Source: Planctomycetales bacterium ZRK34 (GTDB lineage: Bacteria; Planctomycetota; Phycisphaerae; Phycisphaerales; Zrk34). From it: a stretch of 64,000 nt of DNA. Location of the stretch: assembly GCA_014873095.1 (NCBI GenBank), contig CP050848.1, forward strand, positions 2,539,850 to 2,603,849. The letters are read 5' to 3'. The notes beneath the pieces were generated by a model. It was not told the origin of the DNA. It did not search any database and saw nothing but the letters and a program-made list of their open reading frames with translations. Positions 35,779 to 44,641 of this stretch are shown here, in pieces; position 1 is the stretch's first letter; the number at the start of each line of letters is the position of its first letter. The position numbers and the translations under genes are program-made.

Positions 35779-37746
35779 ATGGCTCATGAACACGCCAAGC
35801 ACCTGGTCGAGGCCCAAGAGGGTCGCGCCGGGGTGCAGATCATTCTGACTTTCATCGGGGGCGTGCTGCTGGTCAATGCAGCCATCGCGTACTGGCTGTT
35901 CCCCGGCGACGGCAGCGGACACAACTTCTACGCGGACTCGATGGCGATCGTGGCGGCGCTGCTGCTGGGACTGCCGCTGGTGGTGCAGGCGTTCCGCGAT
36001 CTGTGGTCCGGCCACACCCACATGGATGAGCTGGCCGCCCTGGCGGTTATCGCCGCCTTTGCCGTCGGCGCTTACATCGAAGCCGGCGCCATCGCCTTTT
36101 TCATGATCATCACCACGCTCGTGGAGCACCGCACCGCGCTCGGCGCCCGCAAGAGCATCGAGTCGCTGGTGAAGCTGACCCCGACCCGCGCCCACAAGGT
36201 CACCGATGAAGGCGAGGTCGAAGTCGAAGCCCACACCCTGACGCCCGGCGACGTCGTGATCGTCCGCCCCGGTGACAACATTCCCGGCGACGGTGAAATC
36301 ATTCAAGGCGCCTCGACGGTCAATCAGGCCAACATCACCGGCGAGTCGCTGCCCGTCGATAAAAACATCGGCGATGAAGTCTTCGGCGGCACGATCAACA
36401 TGACCGGCGTCATGCAGGTTCGCATCACCAAAGCCGGTCACGACACCACGCTCGGCCGCGTCAAGGACCTGATCCTTCAGGCGGAGATGACCCGCATCCC
36501 GGCGATGCGCATCCTCGATCAGTACGCCAGTTGGTACACGCCGACGATTCTGATGCTGGCCGGCATCGTGTTCTTTTTCACGCGCAACGACGGCGGGGCC
36601 GAGCGAGCGATCGCCATGCTGGTGGTCGCCTGTCCGTGCGCGATTATTCTCGCGGGGCCGACCGCCATGGTGGCGGCCCTGTCCGCCGCGGCCCGACTCG
36701 GCGTGCTCGTCAAAAACGTCACCGACCTGGAAGTCGCCCGCAAGCTGACCGCCATCGTGTTCGACAAAACCGGCACGCTGACCACCGGCAAGCTCGAAGT
36801 GTCGAAGCTGACCCCGGCGCCGGGCATCGACGGCGCCGACCTGCTGGCCGCCGCCGCGACCGCTGAGCAAAACAGCAAGCACCCCGTGGCCCGCGCGGTG
36901 GTCGATGTCGCCCGCCGGGCGCGATTGAACCTGCCGACGCCCAGCGCGTTTGAGGAAGTCTCCGGCCGCGGCGTCCGCGCCACCGTCGACGGACAGGACA
37001 TTCTCGTCGGCCGCGAGACGTGGGTCGTCGAGCACGGCGTCGATCTGTCGGGCATCGACACCTCCAGCGCCGAAGGTATGAGCCTGCTCTACGTGACGCG
37101 CGGCGGGAAAGTCCTCGGCTGGGTCGGCCTCGAAGACAAGACCCGCACCGATGCCGCCGCGGCGATGGACGAACTGCGCGAGCAGAAGATCACCAAGCTG
37201 GTCATGGTCACCGGCGACCGCTGGTCCGTCGCCAAGCGCGTCGCCGGCGAGATGCACTGCACCGATGTGCAGGCCGAGGTGCTGCCGGCCCAGAAGCTCG
37301 AACTCGTCGATGCGCTCAAGGAAAAGGGCCACACCGTGGCGGTCGTCGGCGACGGCGTCAACGATGCGCCCGCCCTGGCCGCGGGTGATATTTCGATCGC
37401 CATGGGCGCCGCCGGGTCCGACGTGGCGATTCACTCAGCCTCGATCGCCTTGATGAACAACAACCTCAACCGCATCCCGTTTCTGGTGCGGCTGTCGCGC
37501 CACGCCTTTGCGGTGGTGCGTCAGAACCTCGTGTTTTCCGTGCTGTATGTGATCGTGTTCGAATCGCTGGCGGCGATGGGCTGGATCAGCCCGATCCTCG
37601 CGGTGGTGTTCCACCTGCTGTCGAGCTTCGTGGTCGTGTTCAATTCGGCGCGCCTGGTGCGTGACGGTGAAGACCTCGAGCACGCCGGCGTCGTCGTCGA
37701 ACGCGAACAGCGACCCGCCACCATCGCGCCGGTGCCTGTGTCATGA
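35779..37746 (+). CDS. P1B-type heavy-metal ATPase
   Basis: 655 aa, with no N-terminal HMA domain; a short His-containing start (MAHEHAKH) precedes the first helix. It has TGES (about 191), the ion-path ACPCA at about 284-288, the phosphorylation motif DKTGTLT at about 329, SKHPVAR for nucleotide binding and GDGVNDAP. The last helix pair contains FHLLSSFVVVFNSARL. CPC points to Cu+, Zn2+ or Cd2+ transport, but the H-x3-S pattern in the last helix is not that of standard CopA or ZntA, so the substrate is not assigned. It exports metal across the inner membrane at the cost of ATP. No metal-responsive regulator is adjacent. Confidence 0.92.
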   Translation: MAHEHAKHLVEAQEGRAGVQIILTFIGGVLLVNAAIAYWLFPGDGSGHNFYADSMAIVAALLLGLPLVVQAFRDLWSGHTHMDELAALAVIAAFAVGAYIEAGAIAFFMIITTLVEHRTALGARKSIESLVKLTPTRAHKVTDEGEVEVEAHTLTPGDVVIVRPGDNIPGDGEIIQGASTVNQANITGESLPVDKNIGDEVFGGTINMTGVMQVRITKAGHDTTLGRVKDLILQAEMTRIPAMRILDQYASWYTPTILMLAGIVFFFTRNDGGAERAIAMLVVACPCAIILAGPTAMVAALSAAARLGVLVKNVTDLEVARKLTAIVFDKTGTLTTGKLEVSKLTPAPGIDGADLLAAAATAEQNSKHPVARAVVDVARRARLNLPTPSAFEEVSGRGVRATVDGQDILVGRETWVVEHGVDLSGIDTSSAEGMSLLYVTRGGKVLGWVGLEDKTRTDAAAAMDELREQKITKLVMVTGDRWSVAKRVAGEMHCTDVQAEVLPAQKLELVDALKEKGHTVAVVGDGVNDAPALAAGDISIAMGAAGSDVAIHSASIALMNNNLNRIPFLVRLSRHAFAVVRQNLVFSVLYVIVFESLAAMGWISPILAVVFHLLSSFVVVFNSARLVRDGEDLEHAGVVVEREQRPATIAPVPVS

Positions 37747-37844
37747 AAACTCGGAACGTGGAACTTAGAACTCGGAACGGTCACGGCGCCGGCGGCGCTG
37801 CGGCTGTTCGTTCGGCATTCCGCGTTCAGAGTTCCGCGTTTGAT
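37747..37844. repeat. GAAC heptamer array at convergent gene ends
   Basis: Left part: CGGAACGTGGAACTTAGAAC and CTCGGAAC (37752-37780), a GAACNNN repeat with 7-nt period. Right part: the inverted series CATTCCGCGTTCAGAGTTCC (about 37816-37835). It lies between the convergent stop codons at 37746 and 37845. Confidence 0.72.
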
Positions 37845-38828
37845 TCAGCCTGTTTCGCGGGTCTGGAACAGCGCCGAGGCCAGGCACAGCACGGCCAGCG
37901 TGTACAGCGCCGCGTAGCCGGTGATCATCATCACGTAGTAGCTGTTGACGGGATTGTTCTGCGTCAGGGCGTCGGCGAGCCAGAAAAACTGCACGTTGGG
38001 GGCCAGCCCGTAGATCAGCCACACCGCGGGGTAAGTCTCGACGTACTGCCCGAAAAAGTAATCGCTGGACAGGCCCACCAGGAAGATCGCCAGACAGATC
38101 GCCAGGGTCATGACCTGCCCCAGTCGCGTCGAACAGGCGATGGCCACGGCGCAGATGACCGCCAGCGCTTCGAGCACGAGCATCAGCGCGGTGATGATCT
38201 GCAGCAGCTTGCCGTCGTCGGCGACGAACTCGGTGGTGATCGACTGGAACTGCCACTTGGGCGTGATCATCAGCACGAGCAGGTAGGCCAGCGTGATCGT
38301 GCCGGCCAGCCAGCCGGTCAATCGCGAGGTGAAAACCCAGCCGTAGAAGTAGTTGCCCCAGGTCGCCACGCCCGCCGCGATCAGCAGCGCGCAGAAGCCG
38401 AACGCGAGCACGGGCGCATCGAAGTGATCGCTGGCGGTGGACATGACCTTGTGGCGCACCGTCAGCAGGAACACGATCGACCAGATCCAGAACGCGACCG
38501 ACAGCGCCCCGGTGACGCCGAGGTACTTACCGAGGATGAACGCGGGGCGGCCGATGGGTTTGCTGATGACCGTCAGCACGGTTTTGTTTTCGATCTCGCG
38601 GGCCAGCACGCCGGTCGCGGTGAAGGCGGCCAGGAAGAGTCCGCCGAGGAAGATCGTGCTCAGGCCCAGGTCGATCAGCAGCTTGTTGTCGTCGTCGAGC
38701 GTGTAGGCGCTGAGGGCGGGATTGAGCACAAGCAGCAGGCAAGCCGCCCCGAGCACGACGATGAAAATCGGCTGGCGGATGGATTCGGTGAACGTGTTGC
38801 GTGCGATCGTCCAGATCTGTTCAAACAT
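37845..38828 (-). CDS. ABC-2-type transporter permease
   Basis: 327 aa with about seven transmembrane helices. The start MFEQIWTIARNTFTESIRQP is the usual amphipathic entry of ABC-2 permeases. A VLAREIENKTVLTVISKPIG segment matches the loop seen in NosY/ABC-2 export permeases, and a similar NEITDKQIFITAVKPIS segment is present in the permease at 44638. It probably works with the ATP-binding protein at 43454 or another one. It is divergent from the SPFH gene at 38933, with about 100 nt between the starts. Confidence 0.82.
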   Translation of the reverse strand: MFEQIWTIARNTFTESIRQPIFIVVLGAACLLLVLNPALSAYTLDDDNKLLIDLGLSTIFLGGLFLAAFTATGVLAREIENKTVLTVISKPIGRPAFILGKYLGVTGALSVAFWIWSIVFLLTVRHKVMSTASDHFDAPVLAFGFCALLIAAGVATWGNYFYGWVFTSRLTGWLAGTITLAYLLVLMITPKWQFQSITTEFVADDGKLLQIITALMLVLEALAVICAVAIACSTRLGQVMTLAICLAIFLVGLSSDYFFGQYVETYPAVWLIYGLAPNVQFFWLADALTQNNPVNSYYVMMITGYAALYTLAVLCLASALFQTRETG

Positions 38829-38932
38829 GAATGCGATTCCGTAGGTGCAAAGTCGCGTGGCGTCAAAGCCTTTGAATGTGAAGCTGCCTCGCGGCCGGAC
38901 CGGCGGTCAGATTATACGTCCATTGGGAGCCA

Positions 38933-41014
38933 ATGTTCTCCATGAGTCAAGACCAACAAACATATCAGCGCGCCGCCGGGGCGTCGCTGCTCGGATTGGC
39001 GGTGCAGTTGCTGGTCGCTTTCGGGCTGCTGGTGCTGAGCTTCAGCTCGATGTCGGACGCGATCGGCGTGGCGACATGGCACGCTTTCGGGGGCGTGGCG
39101 CTGTGGCTGTGCCTTTGGATCGTCTACCAGCAGCACAAGCTCGAACGCATCGAATCCCTCGAGGCTGAGCAGCTCGCCGCGCGGCACGGCACCGATTCTT
39201 CCATCTTTGAAACGACCGCCGACGATCTGTCGGTCGCGCGGCGGCGGCTGAGGTGGTTGTACAAGTGGATCGTGCCGCTGACATCGCTGGCGACCAGCGG
39301 CTACCTGATCGGCATCGGCATCTGGAAGGCGCAGACCTTCAGCGGGCCGGACAATCAGGTCGTGCCTGCGAACGTGTTGATGACCGTGGCGTTCTGCGCG
39401 GGCATCGCGCTGGTGGGCTTTCTGGTCAGCCGATACCTGGCGGGCATGGGCCACGTCGAGGCGTGGCGGATGCTGCGCGGCGGGGCGGGGTACCTGATGG
39501 GCAATGTGCTGGTCACCGTCGCGCTGTGCGTGACGCTGGGCCTGGCGCATTACGACCTGCCGATCGTGTACGACTACATGCCGCTGGCGATTTCGATCTT
39601 CATGATCGTGATCGGCATCGAGATCGCGTTGAACTTCGTGCTGGACGTCTACCGCCCGCGCAAGCCCGACGAAGTGGTGCGACCGGCGTTTGACTCGCGT
39701 CTGCTTTCGCTGCTGACGAGCCCCGAGTCGATCGCGCACACGATCAACGAGGCGATCAACTACCAGTTCGGCTTCGAGATCACGCGGTCGTGGTTCTGGC
39801 AGCTTCTGTCGCGCGTGTTCGGCCTGCTGGTGATTTTCGGATTCGCGATGATGCTGGCGATGAGCTGCCTGGTGATCGTGACGCCGACGCAGCAGGCGCT
39901 GGTGCTGCGGTTCGGCCGCATCGTCGGCGGACCGCGCGACCCAGGGCTGCATGTGAAGCTGCCTTGGCCGATCTCGAAGGTGCGCTACTACGACGTGACG
40001 AGCATCCGCTCGCTGGAAATCGGCACGCAGGATAACGAGCCCAAGGACATCGACCCGAATCAGCCGATTCTGTGGACCAACGAGCACGTGGCCGGCGAGA
40101 AGGAATTGATCGTCGCAGCCCCGAGCTATGCCCTGTCGCAGGTGAACACCCCGGGCCCCGGCGGCGAGGAAGACGCGGAGGTCGCCCGCACGCCGACGGT
40201 CTCGTTGGTCAACGCCGAGATCGTCTGCCAGTACCGCATCAAGGATCTGTATCAGTACGTCACAGCCAACGCCGATGCCGATGTGACCGATCCGGGCGAG
40301 CGTGATCAGCGTCTGCGTCAGATCGCGCTGAAGCACACGTCTCGCTACCTGCTCAAGAGCAACGTCGACGAGTGGATCGGCACGCAGCGCATCGCCGCCG
40401 GCAAGAAGCTTCGCGGGATGATTCAGCAGGCGGTCGACGAAGCGGGGCTGGGCATCGAGATTCTGAGCATCAACGTGGCGTCGGTTCATCCGCCGCAGAC
40501 GGTCGCTGATGCGTTTCACGAGGTGGTCAGCGCCGAGCAGGAGAAGCAGACCGCCGAGCAGACGGCGCGTCAGTTGGCGATCAAGGCGCTGGCGGATGTG
40601 GCGGGTTCGACCCAGCTTGCCGATCGGATCATCACCGAGATCAATCAGCTCAAAGAGTTGGAAACCACCGGCGCCGCGGCGGACAAAATCGCCGAGCAGG
40701 AGGCGCGTATCGAATCGCTGCTGCGTGACGCCGGCGGCAGCGCGGCGGTGAAAATCGCCGAGGCGCGGGCCTACCGCTGGGAGCGTGAAAACGCCGAACG
40801 CGGCAAGGCCGAGCGGTTTGATCAGCAACTGCTGGCCTACCGCAAGGCGCCGAACCTGTACCGCATGCGGGCGTACCTGGATGTGCTGGCCGAGGCACTG
40901 GGCGACGCGCGCAAGTACATGATCGTCGGCGACCGCGGCAATCTCACGATCCGCGGCGATTTCAAGGAAGTCGAATCCACCTTCGGCGGCGCGCTCGGCG
41001 CGTCCGGCAAATAA
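38933..41014 (+). CDS. HflK-like SPFH protein with large N-terminal membrane domain
   Basis: 693 aa. The first 320 residues contain about seven predicted transmembrane helices (for example LGLAVQLLVAFGLLVLSF and VFGLLVIFGFAMMLAMSCL), far more than the single helix of E. coli HflK. The SPFH domain then starts TPTQQALVLRFGRIVGGPRD and PGLHVKLPWPISKVRYYDV. A long charged coiled coil (about 510-640) closes the protein. HflK-type proteins assemble with HflC into large membrane rings that enclose and modulate the FtsH protease. It is followed directly by hflC- and hflK-like genes. Start 38933 has GGGAG only 3 nt upstream; 38942 is the alternative. Confidence 0.85.
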   Translation: MFSMSQDQQTYQRAAGASLLGLAVQLLVAFGLLVLSFSSMSDAIGVATWHAFGGVALWLCLWIVYQQHKLERIESLEAEQLAARHGTDSSIFETTADDLSVARRRLRWLYKWIVPLTSLATSGYLIGIGIWKAQTFSGPDNQVVPANVLMTVAFCAGIALVGFLVSRYLAGMGHVEAWRMLRGGAGYLMGNVLVTVALCVTLGLAHYDLPIVYDYMPLAISIFMIVIGIEIALNFVLDVYRPRKPDEVVRPAFDSRLLSLLTSPESIAHTINEAINYQFGFEITRSWFWQLLSRVFGLLVIFGFAMMLAMSCLVIVTPTQQALVLRFGRIVGGPRDPGLHVKLPWPISKVRYYDVTSIRSLEIGTQDNEPKDIDPNQPILWTNEHVAGEKELIVAAPSYALSQVNTPGPGGEEDAEVARTPTVSLVNAEIVCQYRIKDLYQYVTANADADVTDPGERDQRLRQIALKHTSRYLLKSNVDEWIGTQRIAAGKKLRGMIQQAVDEAGLGIEILSINVASVHPPQTVADAFHEVVSAEQEKQTAEQTARQLAIKALADVAGSTQLADRIITEINQLKELETTGAAADKIAEQEARIESLLRDAGGSAAVKIAEARAYRWERENAERGKAERFDQQLLAYRKAPNLYRMRAYLDVLAEALGDARKYMIVGDRGNLTIRGDFKEVESTFGGALGASGK

Positions 41015-41054
41015 CGCATTCACACGATCGCCCCGGGTTGGGGCGCGATGGAGC

Positions 41055-42002
41055 ATGGCACTCATGAAGTATCGATTCACCTTTCTGCTCGGACTGCTTC
41101 TGGCAGCGATGCTGATCTTCTACATGGTCACGTATCAAGTGGCCTTCAATGAAGCGGTCGTGGTCACCACCTTCGGCAAGGCCGGCGACAACGCCGTGCA
41201 TCGCGGCGACTCGACCGACACCGGCCCGCTGGGCAATCTGCACATGCGCTGGCCCTACCCCGTGCAGCGCCTGCATTCCTATGACCTCCGTGTGCAGGTC
41301 ATGGAAGAGCGCCTCGAAGAGCAGAACACGCTCGACCGCCAGTCGGTGATCGCCTCGACCTTTGTCGCCTGGCGCATCACCGACCCGCTGGCCTTCTTCA
41401 AGGCGGTCGGCACCAAGGAAAACGCCGAGCAGAAGGTCCGCTCGAAGCTGCGCGACGCCCGGTCGATCCTCGGCGAGTACACCTTCGATGATCTGACCAA
41501 TACCGATGCCGCTCGACTCAAGCTCGACGAGGTTGAAACCCGCATCCGCCAGCAGCTTCAACAGCAGGTCGCCGATCAGGGCTTCGGTATCGAGATCGAG
41601 TCCGTCGGTCTGCGTCGCCTGGAGCTGCCACAGTCGGTCAGCGAGAAGGTGTTCGCCCGCATGCGCAAGACCCGCGAGCGTCTGGCCGAGCGCGCCCGCA
41701 GTGAAGGCAACGCCGCCGCCAACACCATCGTCGCCGACGCCGAAAACGCCGCCAAGCGCATCATGGCCTTCGCCGAGGCCCGCGCCCAGGCCCTCCGCGC
41801 CCAGGGCGACGCCGCCGCCAGCGAGTACTACGCCACCTTCAAGCAGAACGAGCAGTTCGCCATCTTCCTCCGCCTGCTCGATACCGCCAGCGATGTCTTC
41901 AAGCACAACACGACCTTCGTGATCGACGCCAAGGAAGGCATCTTCCAGGACCTGTTCCAAGCCCCCGCCGCCGGCGCCGCCCCCGCCAACGGAGGCAACT
42001 AA
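41055..42002 (+). CDS. hflC: HflC-like SPFH protein
   Basis: 315 aa; ATG 41055 (or 41064, better spaced from GGAG). One N-terminal transmembrane helix (FLLGLLLAAMLIFYMVTYQV) is followed by the SPFH start FNEAVVVTTFGKAGDNAV, then the HflC-like HSYDLRVQVMEERLEEQNTL and VAWRITDPLAFFKAV. The helical part has GIEIESVGLRRLELPQSVSE and the Ala/Glu-rich RARSEGNAAANTIVADAENA, both characteristic of HflC. It partners HflK in the FtsH-regulating ring. It sits 40 nt after the large HflK-like gene and 3 nt before the His-rich HflK-like gene, so all three should be co-translated. Confidence 0.9.
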   Translation: MALMKYRFTFLLGLLLAAMLIFYMVTYQVAFNEAVVVTTFGKAGDNAVHRGDSTDTGPLGNLHMRWPYPVQRLHSYDLRVQVMEERLEEQNTLDRQSVIASTFVAWRITDPLAFFKAVGTKENAEQKVRSKLRDARSILGEYTFDDLTNTDAARLKLDEVETRIRQQLQQQVADQGFGIEIESVGLRRLELPQSVSEKVFARMRKTRERLAERARSEGNAAANTIVADAENAAKRIMAFAEARAQALRAQGDAAASEYYATFKQNEQFAIFLRLLDTASDVFKHNTTFVIDAKEGIFQDLFQAPAAGAAPANGGN

Positions 42003-42005
42003 ACC

Positions 42006-43388
42006 ATGACCGATCAACACCACGATCACGACCATGACCACGGCCATGATCACGATCACGCGCATGACCAAGACCATGCCCATGATCAGGCCCACGATCA
42101 CGACCATGCGCATTCGCATGATCACGACCACGGTCACGACCCGTTCCACGCCCAGCACGATGTCCGTGTCGACATCAACGAGTTGGACCCGGCCAACCGC
42201 TCGCTCGCCGAGGCGCTGCGCGTCAGCTTCGGCGTGCTGAAGATCGTGATGATCGTGCTGGTCGCCGCGTTCTTCTTCTCCGGCGGTTTTGAAGTCAAGG
42301 AAGGCGAAGTCGGCGTGCGCCTGCACTTCGGCGCCGTCGTCGGCGACCGCGCTGCGTATGTCTACGAACCGGGGTGGCACTTCGCATGGCCCGACCCGAT
42401 CGATCGCGCGATCATCGTGCCGACCGGCGTACAGGAAGTCCGCCTCGACGACAACGACTACTTCTGGTTCAACATCCGCAAGGGCCAGGAGCTCATGCCG
42501 CTGGATCAGCTCACCCCCTCGCCCTCGCTGCAGCCCGGCGCCGACGGCTCCCTGCTGACCGGCGACAAGAACATCGTCCACGCCAAGTGGGTCATCATCT
42601 TCCACATCGCCAAAGCCCAGGCCGCCGAGTTCGCACAGAACGTCGGCTCCATGGAACAGGCCCGCGCCCTGGTGCGCCACGCCGCCGCCCGCGCGATCGT
42701 TCACACCGTCGCCAACTCAGAGGCTGACGAATTCGTCCGTGCCAACATCGATCGCCCCCGCATCAAGGCCGAGATTCACGACACCCTCGAAGCTCTCTCC
42801 GCCGGCATCACCATCGACGATGTGCTGCTGGACACGCCGACGGCCCCGCTGGCGGTGCGCGCCGCGTTCCGTGCCGTGTCCGAGGCCGAGTCCCAGCGGG
42901 CCGACAAGATCGAAGACGCCCGCAAGAAAGCCACCCAGGCCCTGAACAAGGTCGCCGGCGAAGGCCACGAAATGCTGCTGGCGGCGATCGACGCCTACGA
43001 AGCGGCGCGTCGCAAGGATGACCCCGCCGCCGTCAAGACCGCCGAGCAGAAGGTCTTCGAGGTGATGGAGTCGTCCGCCGTCACCGGCGATGTCGCCAGC
43101 CTGCTCGCCGAGGCGCACACCTACCGCACCGAAGCGACCAAGGCCATCGAAGCCGAGGCGTACAAGTTCGCCCAGTTGCTGCCCCAGTACCAGGACAATC
43201 CCCGCATCGTGACCAACCGTCTGCAGCAGGACGCCCGCCAGCAGATTCTCGCCGGCGATGTCGAGACGTTCTACCTGCCGTCGGACCCGAACAAGACGGT
43301 CTACCTCGAAATCAACCGCGACCCGGAAATCCGCCAGCGCAAGGAAGCTGAAAAGTACAAGCAGCAACAGGAACAGCCCGGCGAATGA
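42006..43388 (+). CDS. HflK-like SPFH protein with His/Asp-rich N-terminal tail
   Basis: 460 aa with GGAGG upstream. Residues 4-50 are almost only His, Asp and Ala (HHDHDHDHGHDHDHAHDQDH and so on), a likely metal-binding or solubility tail facing the cytoplasm. A transmembrane helix (LKIVMIVLVAAFFFSGGFEV) and the SPFH domain (VKEGEVGVRLHFGAVVGDRA, then YVYEPGWHFAWPDPIDRA) follow, with GITIDDVLLDTPTAPLAV typical of HflK. The C-terminal part contains DNPRIVTNRLQQDARQQI. It is the second HflK-like member of this triad. The His/Asp codons produce a repetitive DNA tract at 42018-42140. Confidence 0.85.
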   Translation: MTDQHHDHDHDHGHDHDHAHDQDHAHDQAHDHDHAHSHDHDHGHDPFHAQHDVRVDINELDPANRSLAEALRVSFGVLKIVMIVLVAAFFFSGGFEVKEGEVGVRLHFGAVVGDRAAYVYEPGWHFAWPDPIDRAIIVPTGVQEVRLDDNDYFWFNIRKGQELMPLDQLTPSPSLQPGADGSLLTGDKNIVHAKWVIIFHIAKAQAAEFAQNVGSMEQARALVRHAAARAIVHTVANSEADEFVRANIDRPRIKAEIHDTLEALSAGITIDDVLLDTPTAPLAVRAAFRAVSEAESQRADKIEDARKKATQALNKVAGEGHEMLLAAIDAYEAARRKDDPAAVKTAEQKVFEVMESSAVTGDVASLLAEAHTYRTEATKAIEAEAYKFAQLLPQYQDNPRIVTNRLQQDARQQILAGDVETFYLPSDPNKTVYLEINRDPEIRQRKEAEKYKQQQEQPGE

Positions 43389-43400
43389 TCACGTACCAGA

Positions 43401-43426
43401 GGCGGGGAGATTAAAATCTCCCCGCC
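43401..43426 (+). terminator. Palindrome related to 13098, after SPFH genes
   Basis: A 12-bp perfect stem GGCGGGGAGATT/AATCTCCCCGCC (43401-43412 and 43415-43426) with loop AA. No T-run follows on the plus strand. It could attenuate read-through from the SPFH genes into the ABC genes. Confidence 0.6.
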
Positions 43427-43453
43427 ACCGCTTGAATCACTGAGAATCGCAGC

Positions 43454-44641
43454 ATGGTTTCACCTTCCACACACCCCATCATCGAAACGCGCGGCCTGAC
43501 CAAGGTCTTCAAAGACTTCTGGATGCGCCCGCGCGTCAAGGCCGTCGATAATCTCGATCTGCAGGTCATGCCTCACCAGGTGTTCGGCCTGCTCGGGCCC
43601 AACGGTTCGGGTAAATCCACGACCATCAAGATCATCCTCGGCCTGCTGTTTCCGACCAAGGGCCGCGTCAGTGTGTTCGGCAAGCTGCCCACCGATGTCG
43701 CCACCAAAACACGCATCGGATACCTCCCCGAAGAGTCGTATCTCTACCGCTTCCTCAACGCCCGCGAGACGCTGGACTACTACGGCCGCCTCTTCCACAT
43801 CGATCGCGCCAAACGCATCAAGCGCATCGACATGCTCCTGGAGATGGTGGGTCTCGACGCTGTGCAGCGCCGTCCCGTCGGTGAATTTTCCAAGGGCATG
43901 CAGCGACGCATCGGCCTGGCCCAGGCGCTGATCAACGATCCCGACCTGCTGATTCTCGACGAGCCGACGACGGGGCTCGACCCCATCGGCACGCGCCAGA
44001 TCAAAGACCTCATCCTCGAACTCAGACACCGTGGCAAGACCGTGCTGCTTTCCAGCCACCTGCTGGCCGATGTCGAAGACGTCTGCGACCGCGTGACCAT
44101 TCTCTACGGCGGGAAGATCCGCAAGCAGGGAACCTGCGACGAGCTCCTCAGCGATGAGGGCAAGACCGTCATCGAAACCGAATCGCTCAAGGAATCGACG
44201 ATCACCAAGATCGACCAGTTGATTCAGCAGGAAGAAGGCAAGGCGATTCGCCGTTGCGAAGCGCCGCGTCAGAAGCTCGAGCAGCTCTTCCTCAACATCG
44301 TGCACGAGGCCCAGGCCGAGGGCGCGGCCACCAGCGGCGCACGGGCCGGCGGGGCGGTCGCCGAGTTCCTGGCGCGCGATGCGCACATGCCCGAGTCCGT
44401 CGAGGGCCGCGACCTGATCAATCAGCTCATCAGCGATGACGAGCACAAAGACGATCAACCTGCCGCGGCCAAACCGCAGGCGACCCGCGAAACTCCGCAG
44501 GACTCGGTGATCGACGACCTGGTCAAGCCATCGGAGCCCGAGCCGGCGACGACTTCGGATGATCAGCGTGAACAACCCAAGCGTGATGAGCCCGACCGCA
44601 GCGTCATCGACGACCTGCTCGGTGGAGGCGGCAAGTCGTGA
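43454..44641 (+). CDS. ABC transporter ATP-binding protein
   Basis: 395 aa. The nucleotide-binding domain has Walker A GLLGPNGSGKSTTIKI, the signature FSKGMQRRIGLAQ, Walker B LLILDEPTTGLDP and the H-loop LLSSHLLADVEDV. It is of the ABC-2 exporter type (NatA/NosF-like). After about residue 220 an unusually long C-terminal extension of about 170 residues is rich in Glu, Gln and Ala, is probably partly disordered, and has two repeats of the form (D)SVIDDLVKPSEPE / RSVIDDLLGGGG. The downstream permease start overlaps its stop codon (GTGA). It energises export of an unknown substrate. Confidence 0.93.
   Translation: MVSPSTHPIIETRGLTKVFKDFWMRPRVKAVDNLDLQVMPHQVFGLLGPNGSGKSTTIKIILGLLFPTKGRVSVFGKLPTDVATKTRIGYLPEESYLYRFLNARETLDYYGRLFHIDRAKRIKRIDMLLEMVGLDAVQRRPVGEFSKGMQRRIGLAQALINDPDLLILDEPTTGLDPIGTRQIKDLILELRHRGKTVLLSSHLLADVEDVCDRVTILYGGKIRKQGTCDELLSDEGKTVIETESLKESTITKIDQLIQQEEGKAIRRCEAPRQKLEQLFLNIVHEAQAEGAATSGARAGGAVAEFLARDAHMPESVEGRDLINQLISDDEHKDDQPAAAKPQATRETPQDSVIDDLVKPSEPEPATTSDDQREQPKRDEPDRSVIDDLLGGGGKS

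Noticed and set aside
38912..41080. A 722-codon open frame on the minus strand
   Set aside because: It is antisense to the HflK-like SPFH gene, is rich in Arg, His and Asp, and has no domain; it is a by-product of GC-rich codon use. The same holds for long antisense frames at 3660-5126, 16128-17876, 35662-37434, 40962-42704 and 54777-57041.
42018..42140. Short tandem repeats resembling a CRISPR or satellite array
   Set aside because: The periodic CATGAC/CACGAT pattern is in frame and encodes the His/Asp tail of an SPFH protein; there are no unique spacers of constant length.
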